From: Ww85 sp963745765
Lineage (GTDB): Bacteria; Desulfobacterota; Desulfobulbia; Desulfobulbales; Desulfocapsaceae
Direction of reading: 5' to 3'
DNA length: 64,000 nucleotides
Assembly (NCBI GenBank): GCA_963745765.1
Contig: CAVUYQ010000025.1
Coordinates: forward strand, 1 to 64,000
The notes beneath the pieces were generated by a model. The model worked only from the letters and a program-made list of their open reading frames with translations. It did no database searches and was not told the origin of the DNA. The position numbers and the translations under genes are program-made. How positions within the stretch are numbered: position 1 is the stretch's first letter; each line of letters starts with the position of its first letter. Shown in pieces: positions 55,037-63,989 of this stretch.

Positions 55037-55291
55037 TGGCGCAGACAGCATGTGAACCCCATACTGAATGTATTGTGACGCGCGGAGACGGGAGACCATT
55101 ATTCTTTTCATAGGGCAGGAGGGGATAGCAAGTAACAAAATTGATGATTTTGTGCTTTTACCGAAAAGAATAGTATACCCCTTATTTCCACTGCTTTCAA
55201 AGATGAGCTTTCGGCTGACGGTCTAAAAAAGCAGGTAATGCGTGGGAATTGATATGCGGAATGCTCAGGTTATGAATGCTTGATTTTTTTC

Positions 55292-56716
55292 CTACGGTTT
55301 GATCCCGGTAATTCGAAAAACGGTAACCAGTTCTTCTCTGGTTTTGACCTTCTGAGGTTCAAGGCGTTCAATAAAGAACGCCTCTTCCAGATTGGTTTCG
55401 TTATCACTGCCAATGACAATCTCTCCCGCTCCCGCGAGATTGTTCAGGAAGGAGGCCACGTTGACACTATCCCCGATGACGGTATATTCCATTTTAACCT
55501 GTGAGCCGATATTGCCGGCAACAACAATACCGGAAGCAATACCGATGCCAACTGAAGCAAGCAGTGGATTGTCACCGTCTTGAGACGCCCGTGACAATGA
55601 CTGCTGCATCCTGACCGCCGCCTTGATGCAGCGTTTGTTGTGATCATCCCGAGACAGGGGTATACCAAAAACAGCCAATACCGAATCGCCAATAAATTTG
55701 TCGATATAGCCGCCGTGTTCGAGAATTACCTCGGTGGCAATAGCGAAGAACTCGTTGAGTTTTTCAACGACCTCTTCGGGTTCTCGTCCCTCGGCATAGG
55801 CGGTAAACCCCCTGATGTCGGCAAAAAGGATAGATGCCTCGTTTTTCTGTCCTTTAAGCCACCCATGTCCGGGGTTTTCCATTATCATCCCGAGTACTTC
55901 CGGGCCGACATATTTGCCGAACGATTCTCTCATCATGGACTGACGGAGCAGTTCGGTACCCATTTCGTTGAAGGCATCGGCGAGGGTTCCGAGTTCGTCA
56001 TTGCGTTTAAGATCCACCTTGAAACCATAGTTTCCGCGAGCAATCTGGGACGTCGCATCGATGAGCGCCGAAAGCGGCTTGGTAAAACGCAGGCTGAACA
56101 GTACCGCAACCACCATCCCCAGCAAAATAATGACCAATGTTGCCCAGGTAAGAAACGCCCGTTCATCGATAAACAGGCTTTGAATAAAGTCGATAGACAG
56201 TCCCACATGTGCCTCACCCAGATATTTCTCCTGGAATAAGATCGGCATACTGAGGTTCAATATGCGGGTGTTGTCGGGCAATGTGTAGTTGAAGTAAGTT
56301 ACTTCCCCCTGTTTGAACTTCTTGTCAACATTCGTGAAAGGTTTAAACGGCTTGTCAATTTGTTCATGGTCCGTATGAGCCTTTATTATCTGGCTGCTGT
56401 CGGTGATGAAGGCGTAAAAATGGCCGTCAATGGAGGCAACGTTATTGATCAGCATGTTCAATGCCAGGGTATCTTCGGTCAGCAGGGGCACTTTGGCATT
56501 ATTTGAAACGTAGTTCAGGCTGACCATGCCCAACTTGAGGATATGGTTATAGAGATTGTCCCGCTGCCGCTCCATGATCACATAAATGAGTATGCCGATG
56601 GAAACCGCAAGCACTATCATGGCTGCAACAGAGAGCTGCAGCCAGATCGGCATGCGAGGAGAGGGGCTTTTGTCTCCGAATCTCAAGCGGATAGCGTCCA
56701 TCAGCGTTTTTATCAT
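55292..56716 (-). CDS. Membrane class III adenylate/guanylate cyclase with HAMP
   Basis: 474-residue sensor cyclase. Residues about 27-48 are a first membrane helix, then a periplasmic sensor domain of about 140 residues, a second helix (AFLTWATLVIILLGMVVAVL), a HAMP domain (PLSALIDATSQIARGNYGF, DELGTLADAFNEMG) and a C-terminal class III cyclase domain. The metal-binding site is SILFADIRGFTAYAEGR and KFIGDSVLAVFGIP. Substrate-specifying Lys and Asp/Thr appear in VKMEYTVIGDSVNVAS, which favours ATP. It should make cAMP in response to a periplasmic signal. The LysM lipoprotein gene follows, so the signal might come from the envelope. Confidence 0.9.
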   Translation of the reverse strand: MIKTLMDAIRLRFGDKSPSPRMPIWLQLSVAAMIVLAVSIGILIYVIMERQRDNLYNHILKLGMVSLNYVSNNAKVPLLTEDTLALNMLINNVASIDGHFYAFITDSSQIIKAHTDHEQIDKPFKPFTNVDKKFKQGEVTYFNYTLPDNTRILNLSMPILFQEKYLGEAHVGLSIDFIQSLFIDERAFLTWATLVIILLGMVVAVLFSLRFTKPLSALIDATSQIARGNYGFKVDLKRNDELGTLADAFNEMGTELLRQSMMRESFGKYVGPEVLGMIMENPGHGWLKGQKNEASILFADIRGFTAYAEGREPEEVVEKLNEFFAIATEVILEHGGYIDKFIGDSVLAVFGIPLSRDDHNKRCIKAAVRMQQSLSRASQDGDNPLLASVGIGIASGIVVAGNIGSQVKMEYTVIGDSVNVASFLNNLAGAGEIVIGSDNETNLEEAFFIERLEPQKVKTREELVTVFRITGIKP

Positions 56717-56990
56717 ATGACCAGGAAGAGAGTGACTGGCATCTGTCCGTAAAGCGTTTCAGGAATATATCTCCTCGGAATTCTTTGCCCTGTAGGACAG
56801 CAGAGAGTCCGAGACCTTCAGCAATGTATCTACCGTGTTCGCATCGTTTTGACAAGGAGCGAGGAAACCTTGATGAGCAGATGAGTCTCACTAATCATAC
56901 CGCTTGTCAGTCCAGGAATGGACTAATTTGCAGGAGAATGGTAAATAGGAGTGGATTTTATGAGCTTCGTATCTGAATTTCTTTTCTCCC

Positions 56991-58319
56991 GTGAGCGATT
57001 CTATGGAAAGATTTATTGTTATTTCTGTATCCGGATTACTTGTAACCATATTTTATTACTGGTTTTACCGGGCTATTCGCAAAGAAAGACTGCAGGACTA
57101 TATCCAGTCGAATCTGTGGCTTATGCACCCCAATGCTATTTGCTGCTGGCGGGCCTTAATGGCGATTGTCGGCTTTGCTCTCTATTTTTTTATCGGCTGG
57201 CAGCCTCTTGCCATTCTGATTTTCACTTTTTCCGCGGTACTCGATGGTATCGACGGCATTGTTGCCAGGGGGTGTAACCTCGGTTCACGCCTGGGTGAGT
57301 GGCTGGATCCGATGTGCGACAAGCTGACCTATCTGCCCCCTTTGCTCGGATTTGCCTATGGCGGGATCATCTCGGTTAGGCTTGTCTGGATTCTGGTGAT
57401 AATCGAGCTGATAGGGCAATTCTTTGCCAGACATATTCTTAAACTGATCAAATCTTCAGGCGCAGCCAATAATTTTGGCAAAATCAAGGCGATCATCTGT
57501 TTCATGCTCGTGATTTTGTGTGCCTTACTCGATAAAAACCCGGATCTTATCAATCTCGGAGACGAAGTGTTGATAGCCTGCATTATTCTTTCCACTGCAT
57601 CTATCATTTTTAAGTTCATTCCCAACTGGCTCTATGCAGACATTTTATCAACACTGAATTTCTTTTGTGGTGTCGCCAGCCTGTATCTCACCCATCACCG
57701 TTATTTTGCCTGGGCTATCTGCATCATAATAACGGGTCAGTTGTTTGACCTTTTTGACGGCAGGATGGCTGAAAAACATGGCGGGACCCGGTTTGGTCCC
57801 TACATGGATGATATTGCTGATTTTGCCAGTTTCGGTCTCGCTCCGGCCTACGTTATTGTTAAGTCGGGGGGTACCATGGCCTGGTTTTTCAGCTGCGTCT
57901 ACCTTGCCGGTGTAGCCTATCGTCTCGTCCGCTTTGTTACGGTTGACAAGAGGCGAACGGATCTGCCGGACGGCATTTTCAACGGACTGCCAAGCCCGGC
58001 CGGTGCCCTGGTTGTCCTGGGTGCGGCATTGGTGGCTGAGCCGCTGGTGTTATGGCTTTTTGCTGCATTGTCGGTGGGATTGATGATCAGCCATATCCGT
58101 TTTGCCCATTTCGGCCGCGTGATTCTTAACCAGATACCCCGGCCGCTGTTTTTTCTGGCCAATGCTGCAATCATCCTCATCATATCTTTTGTACTCAAGA
58201 CGAAAAATGTTGAAATGTTCGGTTACCTGATTCTCTTCTCGGTTCTGATCTATATGATCGCCGGAAGGAGATGGCTGCGATTGCCGGAAGGAGATGGCTG
58301 CGCCAATCCTGATGACTGA
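56991..58319 (+). CDS. Tandem CDP-alcohol phosphatidyltransferase (two domains)
   Basis: 442-residue membrane protein with two CDP-alcohol phosphotransferase domains. Domain 1 has the full motif D85-x2-D88G89-x2-A92R93-x8-G102-x3-D106-x3-D110. Domain 2 has D253-x2-D256G257-x2-A260E261-x7-G269-x3-D273-x3-D277, followed by FASFGLAPA as in phosphatidylserine synthase; the Arg is replaced by Glu. About 12 membrane helices. It may make a phospholipid head-group linkage, perhaps two steps or one active plus one structural domain. Start is GTG 56991 or ATG 57003. The C-terminus is altered by a 23-bp tandem duplication; without it the protein would end RRWLRQS. Confidence 0.82.
   Translation: MSDSMERFIVISVSGLLVTIFYYWFYRAIRKERLQDYIQSNLWLMHPNAICCWRALMAIVGFALYFFIGWQPLAILIFTFSAVLDGIDGIVARGCNLGSRLGEWLDPMCDKLTYLPPLLGFAYGGIISVRLVWILVIIELIGQFFARHILKLIKSSGAANNFGKIKAIICFMLVILCALLDKNPDLINLGDEVLIACIILSTASIIFKFIPNWLYADILSTLNFFCGVASLYLTHHRYFAWAICIIITGQLFDLFDGRMAEKHGGTRFGPYMDDIADFASFGLAPAYVIVKSGGTMAWFFSCVYLAGVAYRLVRFVTVDKRRTDLPDGIFNGLPSPAGALVVLGAALVAEPLVLWLFAALSVGLMISHIRFAHFGRVILNQIPRPLFFLANAAIILIISFVLKTKNVEMFGYLILFSVLIYMIAGRRWLRLPEGDGCANPDD
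58257..58302 (+). repeat. 23-bp tandem duplication at gene junction
   Basis: Two adjacent 23-base copies, 58257-58279 and 58280-58302, each reading AT(C/T)GCCGGAAGGAGATGGCTGCG with a single mismatch. Because 23 is not a multiple of three, it shifts the end of the phosphatidyltransferase frame. It also supplies a second AAGGAG and an extra ATG for the next gene. Confidence 0.9.
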
Positions 58320-59562
58320 GAAAAGAGTGATTGTTATAGGCGGTGGTGCCTCCGGATTGATGGCTGCCGGAAGGGCAGCTTCTTGCGGCGCCCGTGTCAT
58401 GCTGCTGGAGAAGATGGCCACCCCCGCACGGAAAATCCGTATCACCGGCAAGGGCCGCTGCAATCTGTCAAACAACGCTGAATTATCTGATTTCATAGCT
58501 CATTTTGGGAAAACCGGCCGCTTCCTCAGGCAGGCCTTCGCAACATTTTTTACACCGGAACTGATTACGTTTTTTGAAGCACACGGACTGAAGATTGGCC
58601 TTGAGCGAGGGGGCCGGATCTTCCCGCTGGAAGGAGATGCACCGGCCGTAGCCCGTGTTCTGATAGACTGGGTTGAAGACGTTGGCGTTCGGATGCAGAC
58701 CGGTACCGCTGTTACGGATCTGCTCGTTGAAAACGGAACAATAATCGGCGTGGTTTCTCAGGGTAAAAAAATCTATGGTGATTGTGTCATCCTGGCAACC
58801 GGCGGCAGGAGTTACCCGAGGACCGGCTCTTCAGGGGACGGTTATCGGCTGGCTGAATCGGCCGGCCACACCGTGACGCCGATTAAACCGGCACTTGTCT
58901 CACTCAAAACCGATCGTCAGGCCGTGCATGGTCTGGCTGGTCTTAATCTGAGGAATATTATGGCCCGTCTCTATATTGGCGGGAAACGCAAACAGCAGGA
59001 ATTTGGTGAACTTGCATTTAACGGCAGCGGTCTTGACGGTCCCATTATTCTAACCCTGAGTCCCGCTGCCATCGATGGTTTGCAAGGCGGGAAGAGGGTC
59101 TCCATAAGTCTTGATTTGAAGCCGGTACTTGATGATAAAAAGCTGGATGCCCGTCTTCTGCGCGATCTGGGTACGCGTGCCCGGGAACCAATGAGCAGCG
59201 TACTCCGCGGACTGTTACCCCAGGAACTGGTTGCCCGCTGTCTGAGCAATACCGACATTGATCCCGGCCTGGAAGCAGGACAGCTGACTGCTGCTGCGCG
59301 CAGAAGGCTGCGCGTCTGGCTGAAAGACTTCAACTTCGAGATCACCGGATACGGCTCCTGGGACGAGGCCATCATTACCTCGGGAGGAGTCAGAACGGTG
59401 GAGATCGATCCGAAAACAATGCAATCGAAAATAATTGCCGGCCTCTATATTACCGGGGAACTGCTCGATATCCAGGCCGATACCGGCGGCTACAACCTGC
59501 AGGCTGCTTTCAGCACCGGCTGGGTGGCCGGGCAGTCCGCTGCCGGGGGAGCCATGGCTTAA
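58294..59562 (+). CDS. BaiN/YhiN-family flavoprotein (HI0933-like)
   Basis: 422-residue FAD-dependent oxidoreductase of the HI0933/YhiN/BaiN type. It opens KRVIVIGGGASGLMAAGRAA, has KIRITGKGRCNLSN, FPLEGDAPAVARVL, VILATGGRSYPRTGSSGDGY and the C-terminal LYITGELLDIQADTGGYNLQ. Members of the group reduce double bonds in bile acid precursors or are uncharacterised. The start could be ATG 58294, which lies inside the tandem duplication with AGGAG abutting it, or ATG 58312 (MTEKRVIV), which overlapped the ancestral stop of the upstream gene and looks original. It overlaps that gene by 26 bases as written. Confidence 0.9.
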   Translation: MAAPILMTEKRVIVIGGGASGLMAAGRAASCGARVMLLEKMATPARKIRITGKGRCNLSNNAELSDFIAHFGKTGRFLRQAFATFFTPELITFFEAHGLKIGLERGGRIFPLEGDAPAVARVLIDWVEDVGVRMQTGTAVTDLLVENGTIIGVVSQGKKIYGDCVILATGGRSYPRTGSSGDGYRLAESAGHTVTPIKPALVSLKTDRQAVHGLAGLNLRNIMARLYIGGKRKQQEFGELAFNGSGLDGPIILTLSPAAIDGLQGGKRVSISLDLKPVLDDKKLDARLLRDLGTRAREPMSSVLRGLLPQELVARCLSNTDIDPGLEAGQLTAAARRRLRVWLKDFNFEITGYGSWDEAIITSGGVRTVEIDPKTMQSKIIAGLYITGELLDIQADTGGYNLQAAFSTGWVAGQSAAGGAMA

Positions 59563-59655
59563 ACCTGACGTTCACGAGTTGATACGGCCTGCTAGCCAAG
59601 GAGTCTTTGGGAAGGCTATATAATCAGATAGTGTCCCTTAATCATTGAAAAATAT

Positions 59656-61149
59656 TTACGAACGTGGGGTTAGATTAGTTACCCTGGTTTCGTAATTCCG
59701 TAATTGGGTGAAAAGGTCCTGAAAAAATTCCTTCACATGGTTATTCCAGTCTTTATCTCCCGGCTTGAATTTTAAAGCATCGGACAGTTCAGCACAAGCC
59801 TCCTGCAGCTCCCACTTGTGCTGAAAACTCCGACCGGTGAGATCGGAGAGCACGCGCATCTGCTCAGGCGTATATGGCTGGGTCTGCAGATACCGAAGTG
59901 TATCGGTCGAAATATCGACTTCGAACAGTTCAGCTGTTTCAAGGATTGACTCAGCCTGTTTATCCGTGAGTTCGGCAACGGCATGTATAGCCTTGTTGAA
60001 TGACCGCCCATCGGGATAAGTCTCCCACATCAATTTCTTAAACTGCTCATGGGGAAGGCCCTGTTTGGCAAGTCTCTCCATAGCGCTTGGCGTCAGGCTG
60101 TACTCAACCGGCAGGAAGGTCTTCTGCTGAAAAACGTTTTGCATGAAAAACAGTGAAATAAAACAGATAAGGGCGGCAATGATCGGTGTAGTCACCCAGC
60201 TGCTTGTTATTCCGGCAACGGTTTTCCAGTTAATCCCTCTGCCCCCTTTGAGCAGGCCGATACCGATGACAGCCCCGACAATCGCCTGGGAACTCGACAC
60301 CGGTACAAGAGGGATTGGCGGGAGATGGTGACTGAGCAGCCAGTTTTCCAGTGCCTGGGACGAAAAGAGGAACAGTACGGCGGAATGGGACCAGACAACA
60401 ACGGCAGCTGCAACCGGTGACAACTGGAAAATACCGGAACCAACGGTCAGCATGACCCGCTTTGAGTAGGTAAAAACACCGACGGCAATGGCAATGCCGC
60501 CAAGAAAAAAGAGCTGCTGGGCGGGTGTGAAGTTGAAACCCAGCACGGTTATGCTGTCAAAAGGGGAAACCGGAACGAATACTCCCATAACATTGGCAAT
60601 ATTGTTGGCGCCAAGTGCATATGAGCCAAAGGTGCCGGCAAGCAGAAGTGAGTAGCGGGTTATCTCGTCAAGCTGGAACATGCGGATTCTGAACCAGCTG
60701 ATGGCAAGTGTGGTTGTTTTATAGAGGATTATTGCAAAACAGGCGGAGAGGAGCGGGCAGAAAACCCAGGTCGACACAATTTTTGTCAGGGCTTTCATGT
60801 CCGTTACTGAGCCGGAGAAGAGGTTCCAGCCGATAATCGCTCCGACAATTGCCTGTGAAGTTGAAACGGGGAAACGTGCCATGGTCATCAGGTAGACACT
60901 GAGACCGGCCGAAAAAGCGACGAGAAATGCCCCGGCAATGGCGTTGACGGCCCCGAGTTTGCCCAGGGTATGTGATGCGCCCGCACCGCTTATCACGGCG
61001 CCAAGAATGACAAAGAGGCTGCAGTAGATCGCCGCAGTGCGGAATCTGATCATCCGGGAACCGACGGCGGTGCCAAAAACATTCGCGGCGTCATTGGCTC
61101 CGAGTGACCAGCCGAGAAAGAATCCGCTTGAGAGGAAAAATGAAAACAT
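59656..61149 (-). CDS. Inorganic phosphate transporter PiT family
   Basis: 497-residue PiT phosphate permease. Both PD001131-type signatures are present: GANDAANVFGTAVGSRMI near the N-terminus and ALGANNIANVMGVFVPVS in the middle, each with following SQAIVGAIIGWNL and SQAIVGAVIGIGLL. About 10 membrane helices; the last 150 residues are a soluble helical tail rich in Glu and Lys that normal PiT proteins lack or have shorter. It moves phosphate (with proton or sodium). The DUF47 partner gene ends eight bases upstream, forming a common pair. Confidence 0.92.
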   Translation of the reverse strand: MFSFFLSSGFFLGWSLGANDAANVFGTAVGSRMIRFRTAAIYCSLFVILGAVISGAGASHTLGKLGAVNAIAGAFLVAFSAGLSVYLMTMARFPVSTSQAIVGAIIGWNLFSGSVTDMKALTKIVSTWVFCPLLSACFAIILYKTTTLAISWFRIRMFQLDEITRYSLLLAGTFGSYALGANNIANVMGVFVPVSPFDSITVLGFNFTPAQQLFFLGGIAIAVGVFTYSKRVMLTVGSGIFQLSPVAAAVVVWSHSAVLFLFSSQALENWLLSHHLPPIPLVPVSSSQAIVGAVIGIGLLKGGRGINWKTVAGITSSWVTTPIIAALICFISLFFMQNVFQQKTFLPVEYSLTPSAMERLAKQGLPHEQFKKLMWETYPDGRSFNKAIHAVAELTDKQAESILETAELFEVDISTDTLRYLQTQPYTPEQMRVLSDLTGRSFQHKWELQEACAELSDALKFKPGDKDWNNHVKEFFQDLFTQLRNYETRVTNLTPRS

Positions 61150-61157
61150 CCTATCCC

Positions 61158-61802
61158 CTACAGGCTTCGTTTTATAACATAAATGTTAAGCTTGTCGGCA
61201 ATGTCTTCGGCGCGGTCGGCTATCTTATCGAGGTGACGGGCAAAATCACGCTGCTGCATACGGTGGCTCAGGCGCAGGTCTTCCTTGGCGAAAATGGCGG
61301 TCTGCAATCGTGTGGAGATCTTGTCACTTTCAGACTCCCAATAGGAGACCTTGTGAAGGTAAGTCGAAACGGTGGTTATATCGGTGAAGAAGGCCCGGCA
61401 GGAGGAAACGATGGCTTCATTGGCCTCAATGACGGTTTCTATTAATTGCAGGAAATCGCTATGAAATACCTCGCAGAGATCGGGGTGTTCTATCTTGAAT
61501 CGCCACAAGGCTCCCTTGAATCGATCAAGCAGTGAATCCATGTTTTCAAGCAACTCCATGACATCACCGCGGGATTCGGGAATAAGCGTTTTCGTGAAAA
61601 GAAGTTCATTGATCGATCGTCTCAGATCATCACCCCGATGTTCACAGTCTGTTATTTCCTGGAGTTTTCGTTCAAAGTCTTCTTTGTTTCCATAGAGGTA
61701 GTATTCGCAGCCTTGTCGGAAGATCAGGCCGGACAGGCTGACATGATTGAGAAAGGTCTCAACCTGTTTTTCAATTCCTATTCTGGTCTTCAGTATTTTC
61801 AT
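61158..61802 (-). CDS. DUF47/PhoU-like PiT accessory protein
   Basis: 214-residue all-helical protein of the DUF47 (TIGR00153) family, related to PhoU. Typical parts: CEHRGDDLRRSINELLFTKT, PESRGDVMELLENMDSLLDR and RHLDKIADRAEDIADKLN, the Asp/Glu-rich helices that bind metal ions in PhoU. The ATG at 61802 starts four bases after the stop of tctA; an open frame further upstream lies inside tctA and is ignored. It regulates or stabilises the PiT permease encoded directly downstream. Confidence 0.9.
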   Translation of the reverse strand: MKILKTRIGIEKQVETFLNHVSLSGLIFRQGCEYYLYGNKEDFERKLQEITDCEHRGDDLRRSINELLFTKTLIPESRGDVMELLENMDSLLDRFKGALWRFKIEHPDLCEVFHSDFLQLIETVIEANEAIVSSCRAFFTDITTVSTYLHKVSYWESESDKISTRLQTAIFAKEDLRLSHRMQQRDFARHLDKIADRAEDIADKLNIYVIKRSL

Positions 61803-61806
61803 AGTT

Positions 61807-63309
61807 TCACCGTTTTCTCTGCACTGCAATTGCCGGCCTGTGCTGACGCCAGGATTTATAAAGCGGCCAGACAAAAGAGAATAGGGCGACAAGGAGTACG
61901 ATAAAAGCCAGTTTGTCCCGGAAAAACACCCCGTACCCATCCATCATGACCGCCCGTCTGAAATTTTCTTCGATCATTTTCCCGAGTACAATACCAAGCA
62001 CGACCGGGGCGACCGGATAGCCATAGCGCTTGAAGAACCAGCCGACAATGCCAAATCCTATACAGGCCGCCACATCAAACATTGACCCGCTGACGGCATA
62101 ACTGCCGATGATGGCAATAACCAGGATCAGCGGGAACATGACCGCTTCCGGAACAGAGACCACCTTGATAAACAATCGGTTACCGTAGAGCCCGATTAAG
62201 AGCATGACGATGTTTGCAACGATCAGGGAGGAAAAGATACCGTAGACGATATCCGGATTATTCTGAAAGAGCATGGGGCCAGGTACCAGATCATGCAGCA
62301 TAAAGGCTCCGAGCAGCACGGCATCCGTAGCACTGCCGGGGATGCCGAGGGCCAGGAGCGGGACCAGGGCGCCGCCGACAGAACTGGAATTGGCGGCTTC
62401 TGCTGCGGCAACCCCTTCGAGTGAACCATTACCGAATTTTTCCGGCTCCTTGCTGCTTCGTTTTGCCATGTCATAACTGATAAAGGCGGCTATTGTTGAT
62501 CCGGCACCCGGGAAGATACCAATGATGGTGCCGATGATTGATGAACGCAGAATGGTAAACTTGATTTTCATGAATTCATCTATGGTCGGCAGCTTATTGT
62601 CGATTCTGTCCAATACTCGGCCGACGCCGGTCCACGACTCGAACTTTTCAAAAACAACACTGACGGCAAACAACCCGATCAGGGCGGGAATCAGGGTGAA
62701 GCCGTCATAGAGCATATCGTTGCCGAAGGTAAAGCGGGACACACCTGAAATAGGATCGATACCAATGGTTACGATAATGAGCCCAAAGAGGATGGCGACC
62801 ATTGATTTCAGGATATTCCCTCGACTCATTGAGGCAACGGTGGCCAGGCCGAACAGGGCCAGGGCGAAATAATCGGCCGGGCTGAATTTCAGTGCGACAC
62901 GGGCGAGTGGTACGGCAAAGAGGATGAGGATGGCAACGCCGACAGCACCGCCGATGGTGGAAGAAACCAGTGCCGTTCCCAACCCTTTTCCCGCTTTGCC
63001 CTGCTGCGTCAGGGGATAGCCGTCCAGTACCGTGACCGCAGCCGCTGGTGTTCCCGGGGTATTGATCAGAACAGCGGTGATGGATCCGCCGTAATTGGAG
63101 GCAAGATAGATGGATGTCAATAAAATGAGGGCGAGCGCGGGACTCATGGTGTAACTGAACGGTACGAGCAGTGCCACGGCTGTTGACGGGGAAAGACCCG
63201 GCATTGCCCCGGCAAGAATACCGACGATCACCCCGATCACGATTATCAAAATTGGTTTCCAGCCAAGAATGACTGAGAAACCAATAGTAAAACTTTCCAC
63301 GAGATCCAT
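61807..63309 (-). CDS. tctA: TTT large membrane subunit TctA (2)
   Basis: 500-residue TctA permease with about 12 helices. Signatures: GAMPGLSPSTAVALLVPFSY, AVLINTPGTPAAAVTVLDGY, GIFPGAGSTIAAFISYDMAK, EAANSSSVGGALVPLLALGI and PGSATDAVLLGAFMLHDLVP. It belongs to a different branch from the TctA at 39547. It follows tctB by 38 bases and precedes DUF47 by four, so the TTT carrier and the phosphate transporter appear to share one transcript. Substrate unknown. Confidence 0.93.
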   Translation of the reverse strand: MDLVESFTIGFSVILGWKPILIIVIGVIVGILAGAMPGLSPSTAVALLVPFSYTMSPALALILLTSIYLASNYGGSITAVLINTPGTPAAAVTVLDGYPLTQQGKAGKGLGTALVSSTIGGAVGVAILILFAVPLARVALKFSPADYFALALFGLATVASMSRGNILKSMVAILFGLIIVTIGIDPISGVSRFTFGNDMLYDGFTLIPALIGLFAVSVVFEKFESWTGVGRVLDRIDNKLPTIDEFMKIKFTILRSSIIGTIIGIFPGAGSTIAAFISYDMAKRSSKEPEKFGNGSLEGVAAAEAANSSSVGGALVPLLALGIPGSATDAVLLGAFMLHDLVPGPMLFQNNPDIVYGIFSSLIVANIVMLLIGLYGNRLFIKVVSVPEAVMFPLILVIAIIGSYAVSGSMFDVAACIGFGIVGWFFKRYGYPVAPVVLGIVLGKMIEENFRRAVMMDGYGVFFRDKLAFIVLLVALFSFVWPLYKSWRQHRPAIAVQRKR

Positions 63310-63347
63310 GCCTTCACCGTTAGGAAATCATCTGTCGAGCCTCGCCT

Positions 63348-63890
63348 CTAGATGAAATTTTCAATAAATCCAAGTGGTAATTGGATGTAGAGCAGTTTGT
63401 AAAAAATCAGGTATGAGAAGAGAACCCAGCCGGAGCAGACCAGCATGATGATAAGCGGTTTCCGGTAGGAGAGCATATACATGAGGAGCGCCAGGAACAG
63501 GAATGAACTGAGAAAATAACCGAGATAATCCATGGCAAAATAATACCCGATAACCAGGCTGATCGCGAGAGCCAGAAAACCGATTCTACCGCCTTTTGAG
63601 TCCTTCTCGGCTTTGCCGGTAACACAGAAACCCACGAGTACAGCAGAGAACAGGACCAGCCAGAATATCCATAAGCGTGGAATATCAGCCGGTCCCGCCT
63701 CGCCTGCCGGGAAACTGAAGGTAACTGCCCAGAGAAGCAGTGAAAACCCGATCATAAAAATTGGTATGATTACCTGCCCGGTATACATTTTACGTTTCGA
63801 GAAGCGGAAACCGGCAATACCCCCTATGCCCGCCAGCACGAGAAAAAGGGCCCAGATGGAAAGTCCGCTGCCTTCACTGAAGTATTCCAT
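63348..63890 (-). CDS. tctB: TTT small membrane subunit TctB (2)
   Basis: 180-residue intact TctB with about four to five membrane helices: WALFLVLAGIGGIAGFRF, VIIPIFMIGFSLLLWAVTFS, LWIFWLVLFSAVLVGFCV and YLGYFLSSFLFLALLMYMLS. The YLG-x5-FLFLALLM segment is typical of the family. It lies between a stem-loop (upstream) and tctA (downstream). It works with TctA and a TctC whose gene should end at about 63990, just inside the window edge. Confidence 0.88.
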   Translation of the reverse strand: MEYFSEGSGLSIWALFLVLAGIGGIAGFRFSKRKMYTGQVIIPIFMIGFSLLLWAVTFSFPAGEAGPADIPRLWIFWLVLFSAVLVGFCVTGKAEKDSKGGRIGFLALAISLVIGYYFAMDYLGYFLSSFLFLALLMYMLSYRKPLIIMLVCSGWVLFSYLIFYKLLYIQLPLGFIENFI

Positions 63891-63902
63891 GCCATGTCTC
63901 CG

Positions 63903-63954
63903 GATAAACCCTGCCGCAAAGAATCTTGTTCTCTGTCAGGAGGCAGGGTTTATC
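63903..63954 (-). terminator. Stem-loop before tctB (2)
   Basis: Perfect 13-bp stem GATAAACCCTGCC (63903-63915) and GGCAGGGTTTATC (63942-63954) with a 26-base loop, immediately upstream of the tctB start on its transcript. No T-tract, so more likely an mRNA-stabilising or attenuating structure at the 3' end of tctC than a full terminator. Confidence 0.6.
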
Positions 63955-63989
63955 ATATAGGAGTTATCAGGTCAGTTATAAGGGTCTGC

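Noticed and set aside
58257..58302. CRISPR-like direct repeat
   Set aside because: The two copies abut with no spacer and lie inside coding sequence; it is a simple tandem duplication.
59625..59650. TAGTGTCCCTTAATCATTG resembling the MITE terminal repeat
   Set aside because: Only the first seven bases match and there is no partner or internal homology; likely chance.
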